Below, piece by piece: positions 1-8,019 of a DNA stretch of 64,000 nucleotides. The position numbers and the translations under genes were made by a program. Numbering within the stretch: position 1 is the stretch's first letter; each line of letters begins with the position of its first letter. This stretch comes from DASRHT01 sp035293765 (GTDB lineage: Bacteria > Chloroflexota > Ktedonobacteria > Ktedonobacterales > Ktedonobacteraceae), in NCBI GenBank assembly GCA_035293765.1, contig DATGMF010000065.1, forward strand, positions 248,001 through 312,000. The letters run 5' to 3'. A model generated the notes under the pieces. It was given only the letters and a program-made list of their open reading frames with translations. It searched no databases and had not been told where the DNA came from.

Positions 1-178
1 AGCGATGCTGTTTGACCGGCAAAGCGCTGCTGGCCCGGAGCAACTGGGCCAGTGTATCGGCCAGTTGTTGTAGCCCTGAATGGGGGGCGTCAAGCAGCAG
101 GATACTGCGCAGGCCGGGATTGAGAGCCGCGCATGAGAGGCTCATCATTAACGTTGCATTGGAGGTTAGCTCAGGCAT
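1..178 (-). CDS. BchD/VWA-chelatase-like AAA protein, N-terminal fragment
   Basis: Only the first 59 residues lie in the window; the gene runs off the left edge. The peptide starts MPELTSNATLMMSLSCAALN and continues with PGLRSILLLDAP, which matches the first strand and P-loop region of magnesium-chelatase subunit D (BchD) proteins. As in BchD, the Walker A motif is degenerate: there is no GxxGxGKS. It lies directly downstream of a BchI-like ATPase on the same strand, the usual I-D order of these pairs, and a VWA domain would be expected further left. The start is ATG at 178 with only a weak Shine-Dalgarno sequence. Family assignment rests on a short fragment plus context. No chlorophyll or cobalamin genes are nearby, so a MoxR/VWA conflict-type role is more likely than pigment synthesis. 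Confidence 0.55.
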   Translation of the reverse strand, partial: MPELTSNATLMMSLSCAALNPGLRSILLLDAPHSGLQQLADTLAQLLRASSALPVKQHR

Positions 179-186
179 GCTCTAAA

Positions 187-286
187 TGCATTTCTACTTG
201 ACATCCTCGGTGATGGCATGTATATTGACCTTCAAGTGCGGCAGCGAAAATGCGCCGCTAGCTCGATCCGCTTGAGGATATTGAAA
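187..286 (-). repeat. ~100-bp interspersed repeat, copy 1
   Basis: Read on the minus strand, this segment closely matches 21240-21340. The first ~25 bases (containing CCTCAAGCGGATCGAG) and the last ~35 (containing CCGAGGATGTCAAGT) are nearly identical, while the middle has diverged. The outer parts carry the inverted pair ATCCTC / GAGGAT. The stop codon of the BchI-like gene lies inside the element, so the element supplies the C-terminus SISSSGSS; copy 2 supplies SVSSSGSR to an unrelated NRPS. Confidence 0.75.
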
Positions 287-1277
287 CTGTTAAACGTTGC
301 GCTTCCTCAGCGCCCCATTGTGCATAGTTCACCTGCTGCGCACCAGGCAGGCGATGACGCAGTACGAGATCTGCCACCTTTTGCAGGTGTTCAAGCTTCG
401 CCACAGGCTCATTGACGAGTGCGGCATAGGCGCAGGCAGCCAGGGCGAGCAGGTAATCGCTACGATGTCCTTCGACCTTGAAGTCCCGGGAGAGCTGCAC
501 GCTGGCCTTTGCCACTGCCGGATCGAGCTGAACTTTGAGGAAGCGCGCCTTTGCCGCCTCGATTTCGCTACGTCGCTGTTGTGTATCGGCATAGCCTTGA
601 GCGAGAAATCCGTCCTTGTCGCCTGTTTGCAAAGCGCGATCAAACTTCAGCACGGTATCCAGAATCAGCAATCTGCCCTTCGGCCTCTCCTCGCTCTCTG
701 ACGCCTCTGCTCTCTCTTGCGCCTCCTCGTTCTCCGATACCTCCTCAACGCCAGCCATCAGGCCAAAGCGATCCAGGAGCTGAGGTCGTAAGCCGCCCTC
801 TTCAGGGTTCATTGTTCCCACCAGCGTCGTCTCTACATCGTGCGTCTCGTCGAGCCCCTCGCGCTGAATGACCAGTTTGCCGGTCGAGGCCACATCGAGA
901 ATGATATTGATGATATGATCGTCCAGCAGATTGACCTCATCAATGTAGAGCAGCTTGCCATGCGCCTCCTCCAGCAGGCCGGTCTTCTTTCTGGTCGCTC
1001 CCTTCACCAGTTCCGTCACCTCCCAGCCGCCCACGACGCGGTCTTCGGTCGCGTTAATCGGGATCGTCACCGGGAGGGCGTTGTACATCATGCTGGCAAA
1101 GGCGCGCACCGTCGTTGATTTCGCCGTGCCGCGTCGTCCGCTAATCAGCACACCGCTAATGCGGGGGCCGGCGATATAGGCCAGTTCCAGGGCCAGCTTT
1201 AACTTTTTCTGCCCCACGATATAGGTGTAGGGGAGGATGGTACGCAGAACAGCCTGCCGCTCGTCCTTATGCTTCAT
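258..1277 (-). CDS. BchI/MoxR-like AAA+ ATPase
   Basis: An ATPase of the magnesium-chelatase subunit I / MoxR branch of AAA+ proteins, about 339 residues. Visible motifs are VGQKKLKLALELA, a Walker A GRRGTAKST near residue 50, the family signature ATEDRVVGGWE, Walker B LLYIDEVNLLDD near residue 110, and the sensor/arginine-finger region GTMNPEEGGLRPQLLDRFGL. The start is ATG at 1277, preceded by AGGAG and overlapping the TGA of the upstream gene (ATGA), so translation is coupled. A longer in-frame reading to 1388 exists but has no ribosome site and overlaps that gene. A charged insert (residues ~190-210, rich in Glu and Ser) follows the core. A BchD-like partner follows on the same strand. 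Such ATPases remodel partner proteins through a VWA subunit; the substrate here is unknown. Confidence 0.85.
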   Translation of the reverse strand: MKHKDERQAVLRTILPYTYIVGQKKLKLALELAYIAGPRISGVLISGRRGTAKSTTVRAFASMMYNALPVTIPINATEDRVVGGWEVTELVKGATRKKTGLLEEAHGKLLYIDEVNLLDDHIINIILDVASTGKLVIQREGLDETHDVETTLVGTMNPEEGGLRPQLLDRFGLMAGVEEVSENEEAQERAEASESEERPKGRLLILDTVLKFDRALQTGDKDGFLAQGYADTQQRRSEIEAAKARFLKVQLDPAVAKASVQLSRDFKVEGHRSDYLLALAACAYAALVNEPVAKLEHLQKVADLVLRHRLPGAQQVNYAQWGAEEAQRLTVSISSSGSS

Positions 1278-1636
1278 TGTGCTCCTGTTTCCCCCCATTT
1301 CAACGTCACCTGGAGTTGCGCTTCGGATGAGGCATTCACCAGGGCAGCAATGCCCGTGCTTAGCTTCACGGATAGCTGGACTTCGCAAGCGGAGGGGCGT
1401 ACCTTCTCCGGGATATTCTGTATGGTGTGAGCAACCTGCACCGCGCAGGTATGGATCAGCCCCATCGCTTTCTGGAACGCCTCTTTCGCATCTGGAATGC
1501 CCGGTCCTCTAAGCTGTTCATCGGACGAAAGGTCCTCATAGAGATCGTAGATCGCTTCTTCCGCATCAAATTCGATATAGATTGGCACCTCACGCCCGTC
1601 CTCACCCTTCACCATATCCCGCATAATCGCCATCAT
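1274..1636 (-). CDS. Trypco1-like (CU044_2847 family) small protein
   Basis: A protein of about 120 residues. It has an N-terminal strand-rich part (VPIYIEFD), a central helix with PDAKEAFQKAMGLI, and a C-terminal half reading VQLSVKLSTGIAALVNASSEAQLQVTLKW. This matches the pattern of the trypsin-co-occurring domain 1 (CU044_2847) family, in which a strand of the type E(V/L)xFGxKL is followed by a VTLxW end. Members are found beside peptidases, AAA ATPases and effector-associated domains in bacterial conflict cassettes. Two start codons lie in tandem (1636 and 1633) behind GGAGGATA; spacing slightly favours 1633. It is the first gene of the leftward operon and overlaps the ATPase by 4 bases. 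Assignment is from remembered family patterns, not a search. Confidence 0.7.
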   Translation of the reverse strand: MMAIMRDMVKGEDGREVPIYIEFDAEEAIYDLYEDLSSDEQLRGPGIPDAKEAFQKAMGLIHTCAVQVAHTIQNIPEKVRPSACEVQLSVKLSTGIAALVNASSEAQLQVTLKWGETGAQ

Positions 1637-1712
1637 TATCCTCCTTGAACAAGTTCCCTGCTATCATTAATAACGTCATGCACACGTATCTTTTGCCGTT
1701 ATTCCAGGGTTT

Positions 1713-1741
1713 AGTATCCCAAGCAAGTTTATCGTTGTCAA
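1713..1741 (-). promoter_or_regulatory. sigma-70-type promoter of the Trypco1-ATPase operon
   Basis: On the minus strand TTGACA (1741-1736) is followed after exactly 17 bases by GATACT (1718-1713). The -35 box is a perfect consensus and the -10 matches four of six bases. It would start transcription about 70 bases before the Trypco1 gene. Confidence 0.65.
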
Positions 1742-1985
1742 GTACCTAATTCTGCGGCAGGGCAAGCGCTTGTAGCTCCCCGATTCATCGTGGGAGTTGC
1801 CCCTACAGCCTCCGTCCAGCATTGTGCGATCCGTTCAATTTTTGTTTGTCAGGGGCGAACTGCGATGTTGGGAGAGTGAGGTAGGGGCAAGGGGATGGGC
1901 TGATGGGGCGGCGGGGGCCTTGCGCTTGCCCTGCTCATCTTTCATTACTAATATATTAATTTATTAGAAAGAATTTGAATACCTA

Positions 1986-2014
1986 GTGACATTTTTCTAG
2001 AAAAATGGTATAGT
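1986..2014 (+). promoter_or_regulatory. sigma-70-type promoter with palindromic operator in the spacer
   Basis: GTGACA (1986-1991) and TATAGT (2009-2014) are separated by 17 bases. The spacer is occupied by a perfect 16-base palindrome, ATTTTTCTAGAAAAAT (1991-2006). A protein bound there would sit between -35 and -10 and block polymerase, so this is a strong candidate operator for the TPR-CHAT operon. The regulator is not identified in the window. Confidence 0.65.
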
Positions 2015-2062
2015 GTGCTTGTTGAGCTTGAATAGAAAATGTGGGAAAGAAAGGCGACAGTG

Positions 2063-2818
2063 ATGCAAGATGATCGGCAAGACGCATTCGCCCAGGACGA
2101 GCAACTTCAGCAACTCCAGATCGCTAGCCTGCGCGAACGTATTCGCTCCCCTCAAGTGAGCGCGGACGATTATCAGGAACTGGGGAAGCTGCTATTGCTG
2201 CGAGAGCGGCAGGGGTTCAAGGATGTTTCACTGGATGAGGTCACGGCCATTCTTGAGGAGGGGCGGGAACGTTTCCCCAAAGTGTTAGACCTCCTGGAAA
2301 TGCTCATCATCTGCTATCTGCGCAAAGATCCCTTGAACCGTCTGGAGCCTGCGCTTGAAGAACTGGAGAAAAAGAAACCGGATTCCTCGGTGCTCCAACT
2401 CATTGCACGTATTAATGAGGACGAAGGCGTGGCACATTTGCAGCAAATGGAACAGCATTTGCCAGAATTAATGTCGCAGATTCTCTCCGGGAACCCTCAG
2501 TTGGCAAAACCGGCCCTCCAGGAGCTTTACGAAGTCGTTGACGCGTATCCGCTCAATCCCGATTATCGCCTGGCTTATGCCTTTGGGCTTTGCATGCTAG
2601 GACAAAAGGCTGAGGCCCTGCACCAGGCCGGCCTGCTCGCTAAAAATGATATTCCCCTGCATACCTACCATTTTAACCTGGGGCAGGTGTTCTGGCTCTG
2701 TGGCGATCCGGCGAAGGGCAGGCACCATCTTGACCTTGCCTTGCAGTATGCTGGCAATGCCCAGGAGAGGCAGGACGCCCTCGACCGCATTGCAGATTTG
2801 AGCAAGGGAGGCCAGTGA
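2063..2818 (+). CDS. TPR-repeat protein, CHAT partner
   Basis: A helical repeat protein of about 251 residues. The C-terminal half has TPR-like pairs (for example NPDYRLAYAFGLCMLGQKAEALHQA and YHFNLGQVFWLCGDPAKGRHHLDLAL), and the N-terminal half is charged and helical. There is no signal peptide, so it should be cytoplasmic. The start is taken at ATG 2063, which has AAAGG eight bases upstream; an in-frame ATG at 2039 has no ribosome site. Its stop codon overlaps the start of the TPR-CHAT gene (TGATG), so the two are translationally coupled and probably work as a complex. Its likely role is as a scaffold or sensor for the protease; no enzyme motif is seen. Confidence 0.8.
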   Translation: MQDDRQDAFAQDEQLQQLQIASLRERIRSPQVSADDYQELGKLLLLRERQGFKDVSLDEVTAILEEGRERFPKVLDLLEMLIICYLRKDPLNRLEPALEELEKKKPDSSVLQLIARINEDEGVAHLQQMEQHLPELMSQILSGNPQLAKPALQELYEVVDAYPLNPDYRLAYAFGLCMLGQKAEALHQAGLLAKNDIPLHTYHFNLGQVFWLCGDPAKGRHHLDLALQYAGNAQERQDALDRIADLSKGGQ

Positions 2819-5800
2819 TGGCTGCGGATTCCCTGGACGCCCAGCTCTACGCGGATTTTGTACAGGAGCTGCTCTATCTTGGCTCCGTAAGGGATATTCA
2901 AAGGGCCGTCGGAGAAATGCCCAATCTGGATAGCGCGGCCCTCTATCAGGCGCTTGATACGCTTGAAAAGACATATACTGAGGCAGGTGCGGAGGCTCAG
3001 CGTCAATTGTTGCTCTATGTACGCAAAGCCATAGATGACGTGCTCCAGCCACCAGCCGCCGTCGAGAGAATCACAAACGTCGATGAGCTGATTCAGCAGG
3101 CGCTACATGCTCAGAATATGACGCATGTTTACATTCTTTTGCGCAACTACCGGCATTTGCTGAATGAAAAAGTTTATCAATTATTGCAACTGCAAACCCC
3201 TCACCTTAATCCAAACGTGGTTGATCCGCTCGCCTGGGTCAGGATATTATGCGTCACCAGCTTATTATTGGGCAAAAGCAACAAAGAGGCAGCCGCTAAA
3301 GCGCATTTCTTCTGGGTTTCCTATTGCCGTGATACCCGACAGTTTGCTACTGTGGAGCGGCACTTGCTGCACGCGGTGAAGCTCACGGAAGGCTCGGATG
3401 ATGTAATGATGGTGGTCGGAATCATCGGCTTGCAGGCCAGCTTCTATGAACGGTTCGGCGAGGTAGCCCGGGCTGCCGCAAGCTTCCAGCACTTGTTGGC
3501 GCTTGCCGAGCGCGCAAATAACGAGCATATAGCCAATTCCGTTCGCGAAGGGCTTGCCAGATGTTATCACACGCTGGGCCGCGACCAGGAGGCGCTTGAG
3601 CTTCTCAATGCGTGTCTTGCTTATACGCAAAAGACGAAGGAGCAAGATCAGGAGGCGCGGTACCATTTCTTCAAGGGCGTGGCGGTTGAAAGCCTGGGCC
3701 GTTATGAAGAGGGTGAGGTAGAGTATCGCAAAGCCGCCGACCTGGCTGAGTCGCTCGGTGATCGTGTTATACAATTTAAGGCCATGATTAATATTGGCCT
3801 CTCCTTACAAAGAAGAGACAATGTGCAGGAAGCAATCACCAGCCTGAGAGCAACGTTCAAGGTTGTCGAGAAATGGGGCAATCCGGTGATGGTGGCATCG
3901 ATGCGTAATAATCTTGGCAATGCGCTGCTGCAATTGCATCAAGAGTCTGCCACCAGCGAGGCGCTGGGCGAGTTTATGAAGGCGCTGCCGATCAAAGCGT
4001 CTGCGAATGATACGCGCGGTGAAGTCATCAGCTATATTGGCGTGGGCGATGCCCTGGATGCGTTGGGCGAATACGAGGACGCAAAAACATTCTATGGCCT
4101 GGCGCTCGGCCCTGCTCTGGAACTGCTAAAGAACGAGAATGAGGCGTTCGGGGCCGTTATGTATGCTACGCGCGTCGCCAGCGGCAAGGCCGCTTTAAGC
4201 GAGGATACCATCGGCACCATCGTTTGGGCGCGCGATATCACCAGGGAGACGGGAGAGATTTTTCAGGAACTGATCCTGACGGCGCTGCTCATTGACGAGG
4301 AAGCGAAAAAGGGCGATCAGCAACGGGCAATTGAGCTGTGCAGGGAGGCGATTGGGCACTGTCAGGCCATGAACATATACTCCACCGGCGTTATGGATCT
4401 GCATATCAAGCTGGCGAAACTGCTCATGCGGCGTTCGGATGGCAAGCGCGAAGCCTATCACATATTGATGGGTGCGCTGGCTTCAATCGAGAAAGACCTG
4501 CAAGGCGTGCTCTTAAATCGGAGCCGGGCGGAGGTGATCGCAAAGTGGATTAAGCTCTACGGTATGCTGATTGCTCTCCTGGTCGAGAATGGTCATGAGC
4601 TTGATCTACCTGCATCGACCGATCTCATTGAGCTGGCGTTTAATCTCCATGAGGCCGCCAAAGCGAGGGCCTTTCTTGCCAACCTTGCCAGCACGCCGAT
4701 TGCGCAACCTGAAGCCATTCCTCAAGAACTGCGAGAGCAAGAGTCAAAGCTGCTCATGCTGGTGCGCGATCTGCAACGAGCTGGCGGTGAACAGTACAGC
4801 AAATCTCAGTTGTTCCGCTTCGAGCGGCTACGCGAGATGAGCCGTGAACTACACGACTGCTGGGAAAAAATGCGACCTTTTGCGGCTGAATATGTCAGAA
4901 TGCGCTCCGGCGAGCCTGCGAGATTACAGGATGTGCGGGCGCTTTTATCTGAGTATGCTACTGTTCCTATGGCTTTTGTCTCCTTCTTTTGCGACGAGGA
5001 TATCACCACCTGTTTTGTTGTGCGCTCCGATGAGCCGCAGGTGCAGGTCTTCCGCTCTGCAATAGGTCGCAAGCGTTTGCGCGAGGCGGCCCGCCTCTTA
5101 CGACGCGAGCTCAATGGCGAGCCGAATGCGTTTCCTGCTTATCCCCCCATTCGCGATAAGCAACCGTGGAAGCGGGATCTGCACGATTTTATGGCATTGA
5201 GCGACGCGTTGTTAACGTTTTTGCCAGCGGTTCAAGGCGTCGAACTGCTCTGTATCGCTCCTCATGGGCCGTTGCATCTTTTGCCATTCCATGCGTTGCG
5301 CGTGCCGGATGGCAGCTATCTGATCGAGCACTTTGCCGTGGTCTATTGTCCCAGTCTGAGCACATTGCGCTACTCGTTGCAGCATAGACATAATGAACCA
5401 CAGGAGACGCCTTCGGTCTATGTTGCGGGCGTATCTTCCAGGGTAGATGCTCACCCAGAGTTTTTCGAGCAGGACGATCAGCTTTTCGCGCCAGACTGCT
5501 GGCAGGTCACAGCCGATATCGGCGTATCTGCCGCTACAAAAGAGCGCGTTTTGCAGCAGGCTGGTAATTACGATGTTGTTCATCTGACCTGTCACGGGTA
5601 TTTTGACGAGAAAGATCCTTTAAACTCCGGTGTATTGCTTGCTAACGGGCAGGAGAAGCCGCCACGCAACCCCGGCAGCGTCTCTATTATGGAACGCAGC
5701 CAGTATTTATTGACCGCGCGCGACTTTTTACGGATCGCTATGGGGGCTCGCATTGTCACATTGCGGGCCTGCTCCACAGCTATTCAGCGGGAACGCAACA

Positions 5801-6066
5801 GCGGTGACGAGCTTGAGGGGGTGAGCCGTTCCCTGCTATACGCGGGTAATGCGGCAGTCGTGGTGAGCTTGTGGAATGTGAATCAAGAAAGCTCGCAACA
5901 ATTGATGGTAAAGTTCTATCATTACTGGGCCGAGGCAGAGCAGCCGGTTGAGAAGTGGCGCGCGTTACAGATGGCCCAGAGAGATTTTCTCAACGCAGCG
6001 GACAAACCCTTTCTCAACCATCCTTATCATTGGGCACCTTTAATAGTCATTGGTGATTGGAGGTAA
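2818..6066 (+). CDS. TPR-CHAT caspase-like protease
   Basis: A protein of 1,082 residues. Residues ~1-650 are helical repeats of TPR type, with many A/L-G-Y-rich pairs such as LGRYEEGEVEYRKAADLA and LGEYEDAKTFYGLAL. A charged helical linker follows, then a C-terminal CHAT (caspase HetF-associated with TPRs) domain from about residue 770. The cysteine-protease dyad is visible: His in VVHLTCHGYF (H926) and Cys in VTLRACSTAI (C985), followed by GDELEGVSRSLLYAGNAAVVVSLWNV, the classic CHAT end. The start is ATG 2818 (GTG at 2815 is also possible), overlapping the upstream stop. CHAT proteases act as effectors or regulators in bacterial conflict and cell-death systems, with the TPR part sensing a partner. 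The target here is unknown. Confidence 0.9.
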   Translation: MAADSLDAQLYADFVQELLYLGSVRDIQRAVGEMPNLDSAALYQALDTLEKTYTEAGAEAQRQLLLYVRKAIDDVLQPPAAVERITNVDELIQQALHAQNMTHVYILLRNYRHLLNEKVYQLLQLQTPHLNPNVVDPLAWVRILCVTSLLLGKSNKEAAAKAHFFWVSYCRDTRQFATVERHLLHAVKLTEGSDDVMMVVGIIGLQASFYERFGEVARAAASFQHLLALAERANNEHIANSVREGLARCYHTLGRDQEALELLNACLAYTQKTKEQDQEARYHFFKGVAVESLGRYEEGEVEYRKAADLAESLGDRVIQFKAMINIGLSLQRRDNVQEAITSLRATFKVVEKWGNPVMVASMRNNLGNALLQLHQESATSEALGEFMKALPIKASANDTRGEVISYIGVGDALDALGEYEDAKTFYGLALGPALELLKNENEAFGAVMYATRVASGKAALSEDTIGTIVWARDITRETGEIFQELILTALLIDEEAKKGDQQRAIELCREAIGHCQAMNIYSTGVMDLHIKLAKLLMRRSDGKREAYHILMGALASIEKDLQGVLLNRSRAEVIAKWIKLYGMLIALLVENGHELDLPASTDLIELAFNLHEAAKARAFLANLASTPIAQPEAIPQELREQESKLLMLVRDLQRAGGEQYSKSQLFRFERLREMSRELHDCWEKMRPFAAEYVRMRSGEPARLQDVRALLSEYATVPMAFVSFFCDEDITTCFVVRSDEPQVQVFRSAIGRKRLREAARLLRRELNGEPNAFPAYPPIRDKQPWKRDLHDFMALSDALLTFLPAVQGVELLCIAPHGPLHLLPFHALRVPDGSYLIEHFAVVYCPSLSTLRYSLQHRHNEPQETPSVYVAGVSSRVDAHPEFFEQDDQLFAPDCWQVTADIGVSAATKERVLQQAGNYDVVHLTCHGYFDEKDPLNSGVLLANGQEKPPRNPGSVSIMERSQYLLTARDFLRIAMGARIVTLRACSTAIQRERNSGDELEGVSRSLLYAGNAAVVVSLWNVNQESSQQLMVKFYHYWAEAEQPVEKWRALQMAQRDFLNAADKPFLNHPYHWAPLIVIGDWR

Positions 6067-6072
6067 TATCAC

Positions 6073-6597
6073 ATGTCGGACAGGGCATCGATTGATCAAA
6101 TGGATGATCAAACTATTTTATTGATATTAAGTCATGTCACGCAGGAACTGCAAGAAGATCTGTCGCAGGAGCAACTCGGGGCGATTCGCAGCCAGGATGA
6201 AGCGCGTGCAGCGATTGTGGCGCTGCTCAACGCGGCTGGCGAAAATACCGCTCAGCTTGATGCCGCTCAGATCATCCCGGAGGATGAAGAGAATCCAGCT
6301 CTAAGCCGTGGAGTGCTGGAGTTGTTACTCAATGACGAGGTGGCAAAGCCGAAAGCTGAGGAGTTGCTGACCAACCCTCCCGAAGAGGAGCAGATGTCGG
6401 TAGCGCTGGCGCTTGGTGGGGCGATCATTCTCGGCACCTTAATTACCTGGCTGCAAACCAAAATCAAGCTGAAGGTGAGCCGGAAGGACGGCAAGACCGA
6501 TTTCGAGTTTGAGATGGATAAAGATAAGACCGATCCAGAGACGATCAAAGAGGTGGCAAAGGCGATCATTACTCTTTTAGGAACGACTCCGCTTTAG
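6073..6597 (+). CDS. small one-segment membrane-like protein, EACC1-like
   Basis: A protein of 174 residues beginning six bases after the CHAT gene, with GGAGG placed across that gene's stop region; it belongs to the same operon. Residues ~1-110 are acidic and helical. They are followed by a hydrophobic segment (VALALGGAIILGTLITWL), a basic strand (KIKLKVSRKDGKTDFEFEMD) and a final helix. A hydrophobic stretch followed by short charged strands and a helix resembles the effector-associated constant component (EACC1-like) partners of conflict proteases. I cannot confirm the family without a profile search. The segment may anchor the complex at the membrane. Confidence 0.7.
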   Translation: MSDRASIDQMDDQTILLILSHVTQELQEDLSQEQLGAIRSQDEARAAIVALLNAAGENTAQLDAAQIIPEDEENPALSRGVLELLLNDEVAKPKAEELLTNPPEEEQMSVALALGGAIILGTLITWLQTKIKLKVSRKDGKTDFEFEMDKDKTDPETIKEVAKAIITLLGTTPL

Positions 6598-6725
6598 GGG
6601 TGTATCTGGTTTCCATTGCCACCGCGATTTCGCTTACCCTGGCATCCTTGCACCGAAGGCGCAAGCACGGTTTTTCTTTCTGAGCACTGAGGGCGCGGCA
6701 TTCCATACATGAAGCATAAAGGGGG

Positions 6726-7235
6726 CTACTTCACGAGGAGCCATATATCTCCTGAAGCATCGGAGCGGCTAACATGGAAATTCCAGCAGCCAGGCTCCGA
6801 CAGGACAAAACCTGTTCCCCATTCAGGGCCGGGACGATTCCAGTTCGAGCCTGAATGAAATGATATCCATTTGGGCTGAACGGTCTGACCGTGCGGCCCC
6901 TGGGCCACCACCTGTATATCGCCATTGCCGGTCATGCGCCAGACGATTTTCAGTTCCTGTCCAGCGTTCATAGCGTTGAACAGCAGCGCCCATAGCTCAG
7001 TTTTTGCGTTCGTCGTGCCTCGCACCTCTGGCAGCCCTATCGCTGAAGTCGTGATCGGAGATGAAGGCTGGCACCGTGGAGCGCCAGGAACAGGCGTCGG
7101 GCTGCTCTTGCGCGCGGCCTGGGTTGCAGATGAAATTGATTGTGCGGATGATGTGGAACAAGCCGCAAGCACTATAATCATCAGGGCATAGACAAAGAGC
7201 CAGCGACCAGCATAGAAGTGTCTGGTGGAATGCAT
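6726..7235 (-). CDS. putative lipoprotein of unknown function
   Basis: About 169 residues starting at ATG 7235, which has AAGGAGAG just upstream; the longer reading to 7316 lacks a ribosome site. The N-terminus is a lipoprotein signal: a basic start (MHSTRHFYAGRW), a hydrophobic core (LFVYALMIIVL) and the lipobox LAAC with Cys26. A Ser/Gln/Thr-rich tether follows. The mature part contains GLPEVRGTTNAKTELWALLF and ends in a strand-rich segment (GCWNFHVSRSDASGDIWLLVK), consistent with a small beta-sandwich at the outer face of the membrane. It converges with the CHAT operon and has no clear partner. I do not recognise the family. Confidence 0.75.
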   Translation of the reverse strand: MHSTRHFYAGRWLFVYALMIIVLAACSTSSAQSISSATQAARKSSPTPVPGAPRCQPSSPITTSAIGLPEVRGTTNAKTELWALLFNAMNAGQELKIVWRMTGNGDIQVVAQGPHGQTVQPKWISFHSGSNWNRPGPEWGTGFVLSEPGCWNFHVSRSDASGDIWLLVK

Positions 7236-7455
7236 ATCTCTCTCCTTATTTTTCAGTATGCGCGGTTGCTTGTTATTGATGTACCATATCATCCTGAAAT
7301 GAGGCTGAACTACCACTCTGGACAGGCCGATTTTATGATAGCCCTGTTATTCGCTGTGTTAAGAGCGAAAATGTGGCATAATAAAGCCGTGTACCGATCA
7401 TAAAAACATATTTAGTAACCATCCAAAAAAGCGAACGCTAGTTGAGGAACGAGCC

Positions 7456-8004
7456 ATGACCCAGGACCGTCAGGAGACGCGTGCAGAAGAGGTTGCTCGC
7501 GTCCGTAGCTATCTGAGCAGTCAGGCGATGCGTCGAACGCCGGAGCAACTGGTTGAGACGCTGCGAGAGGCGCATCAGCAGTTATTGACGGCAACTGCCG
7601 CTATCCCTGATGCCACCTTTCATACCCCGCCGCGAGAAGGAGAATGGTCGGCTGCCGACGTTCTGGCGCATGTCCGCACCATCGCCGCTTTCGACGAACG
7701 AACGATATCCGGCGTGCTTGAACGTGGCGAGCAGCCTGCCAACGTGAAAGATACGCTTGAGCATGCGCCAGTCGGTGCGACGCGCGGACAACTGCTGGCG
7801 GAAATCACTGCGCTCCGCGAGAGGTTGATCAAGGTTGTGCTGCAAGCTGACCCTCAGGCGCAGCTTGATATTCTCTGGGGACATACCGAGTTCGGTCAGA
7901 TGAACTGGCGCGAATGGCTGCTTTTTGCCCGCGTCCATACGCTTGATCACGCTCGTCAAATACAGGCCATCGCCGCCGCTTTGTCGTCAGCGCAACCATC
8001 ATAG
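7456..8004 (+). CDS. DinB-like protein
   Basis: 182 residues with the layout of the DinB/YfiT four-helix metalloenzyme-like superfamily. A helix opens with LVETLREAHQQLLTATAAIPDATF, followed by the typical REGEWSAADVLAHVRT (first metal-ligand His) and, near the end, WREWLLFARVHTLDHARQIQ, with the second and third His ligands spaced as in the family. Members include thiol-dependent S-transferases, but most have no assigned reaction. GAGGAAC lies before the ATG. It is the first gene of a four-gene run with an LLM oxidoreductase, an OsmC protein and a dehydrogenase, suggesting redox or xenobiotic metabolism. Confidence 0.8.
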   Translation: MTQDRQETRAEEVARVRSYLSSQAMRRTPEQLVETLREAHQQLLTATAAIPDATFHTPPREGEWSAADVLAHVRTIAAFDERTISGVLERGEQPANVKDTLEHAPVGATRGQLLAEITALRERLIKVVLQADPQAQLDILWGHTEFGQMNWREWLLFARVHTLDHARQIQAIAAALSSAQPS

Positions 8005-8019
8005 GGAGGAGAGCAGTAG

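Larger units (their letters stand above)
1637..2062. other. divergent intergenic region
   Basis: About 420 bases separate the leftward and rightward conflict-type operons. It holds the leftward promoter (1713-1741), a G-rich stretch around 1850-1930, an AT-rich stretch at 1950-1980 and the rightward promoter with its palindrome (1986-2014). No RNA gene or credible reading frame was seen. Confidence 0.7.

Noticed and set aside
218..415. 65-codon frame on the plus strand over the repeat and the BchI-like gene end
   Set aside because: It shares the translated repeat (SIRLRILKL) with the frame at 20754-21419 only because both cross copies of the same DNA element; not a gene family.
1..1277. Magnesium chelatase for bacteriochlorophyll synthesis
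   Set aside because: BchI- and BchD-like sequences are present, but no BchH or other pigment genes accompany them, and the neighbours are conflict-type proteins.
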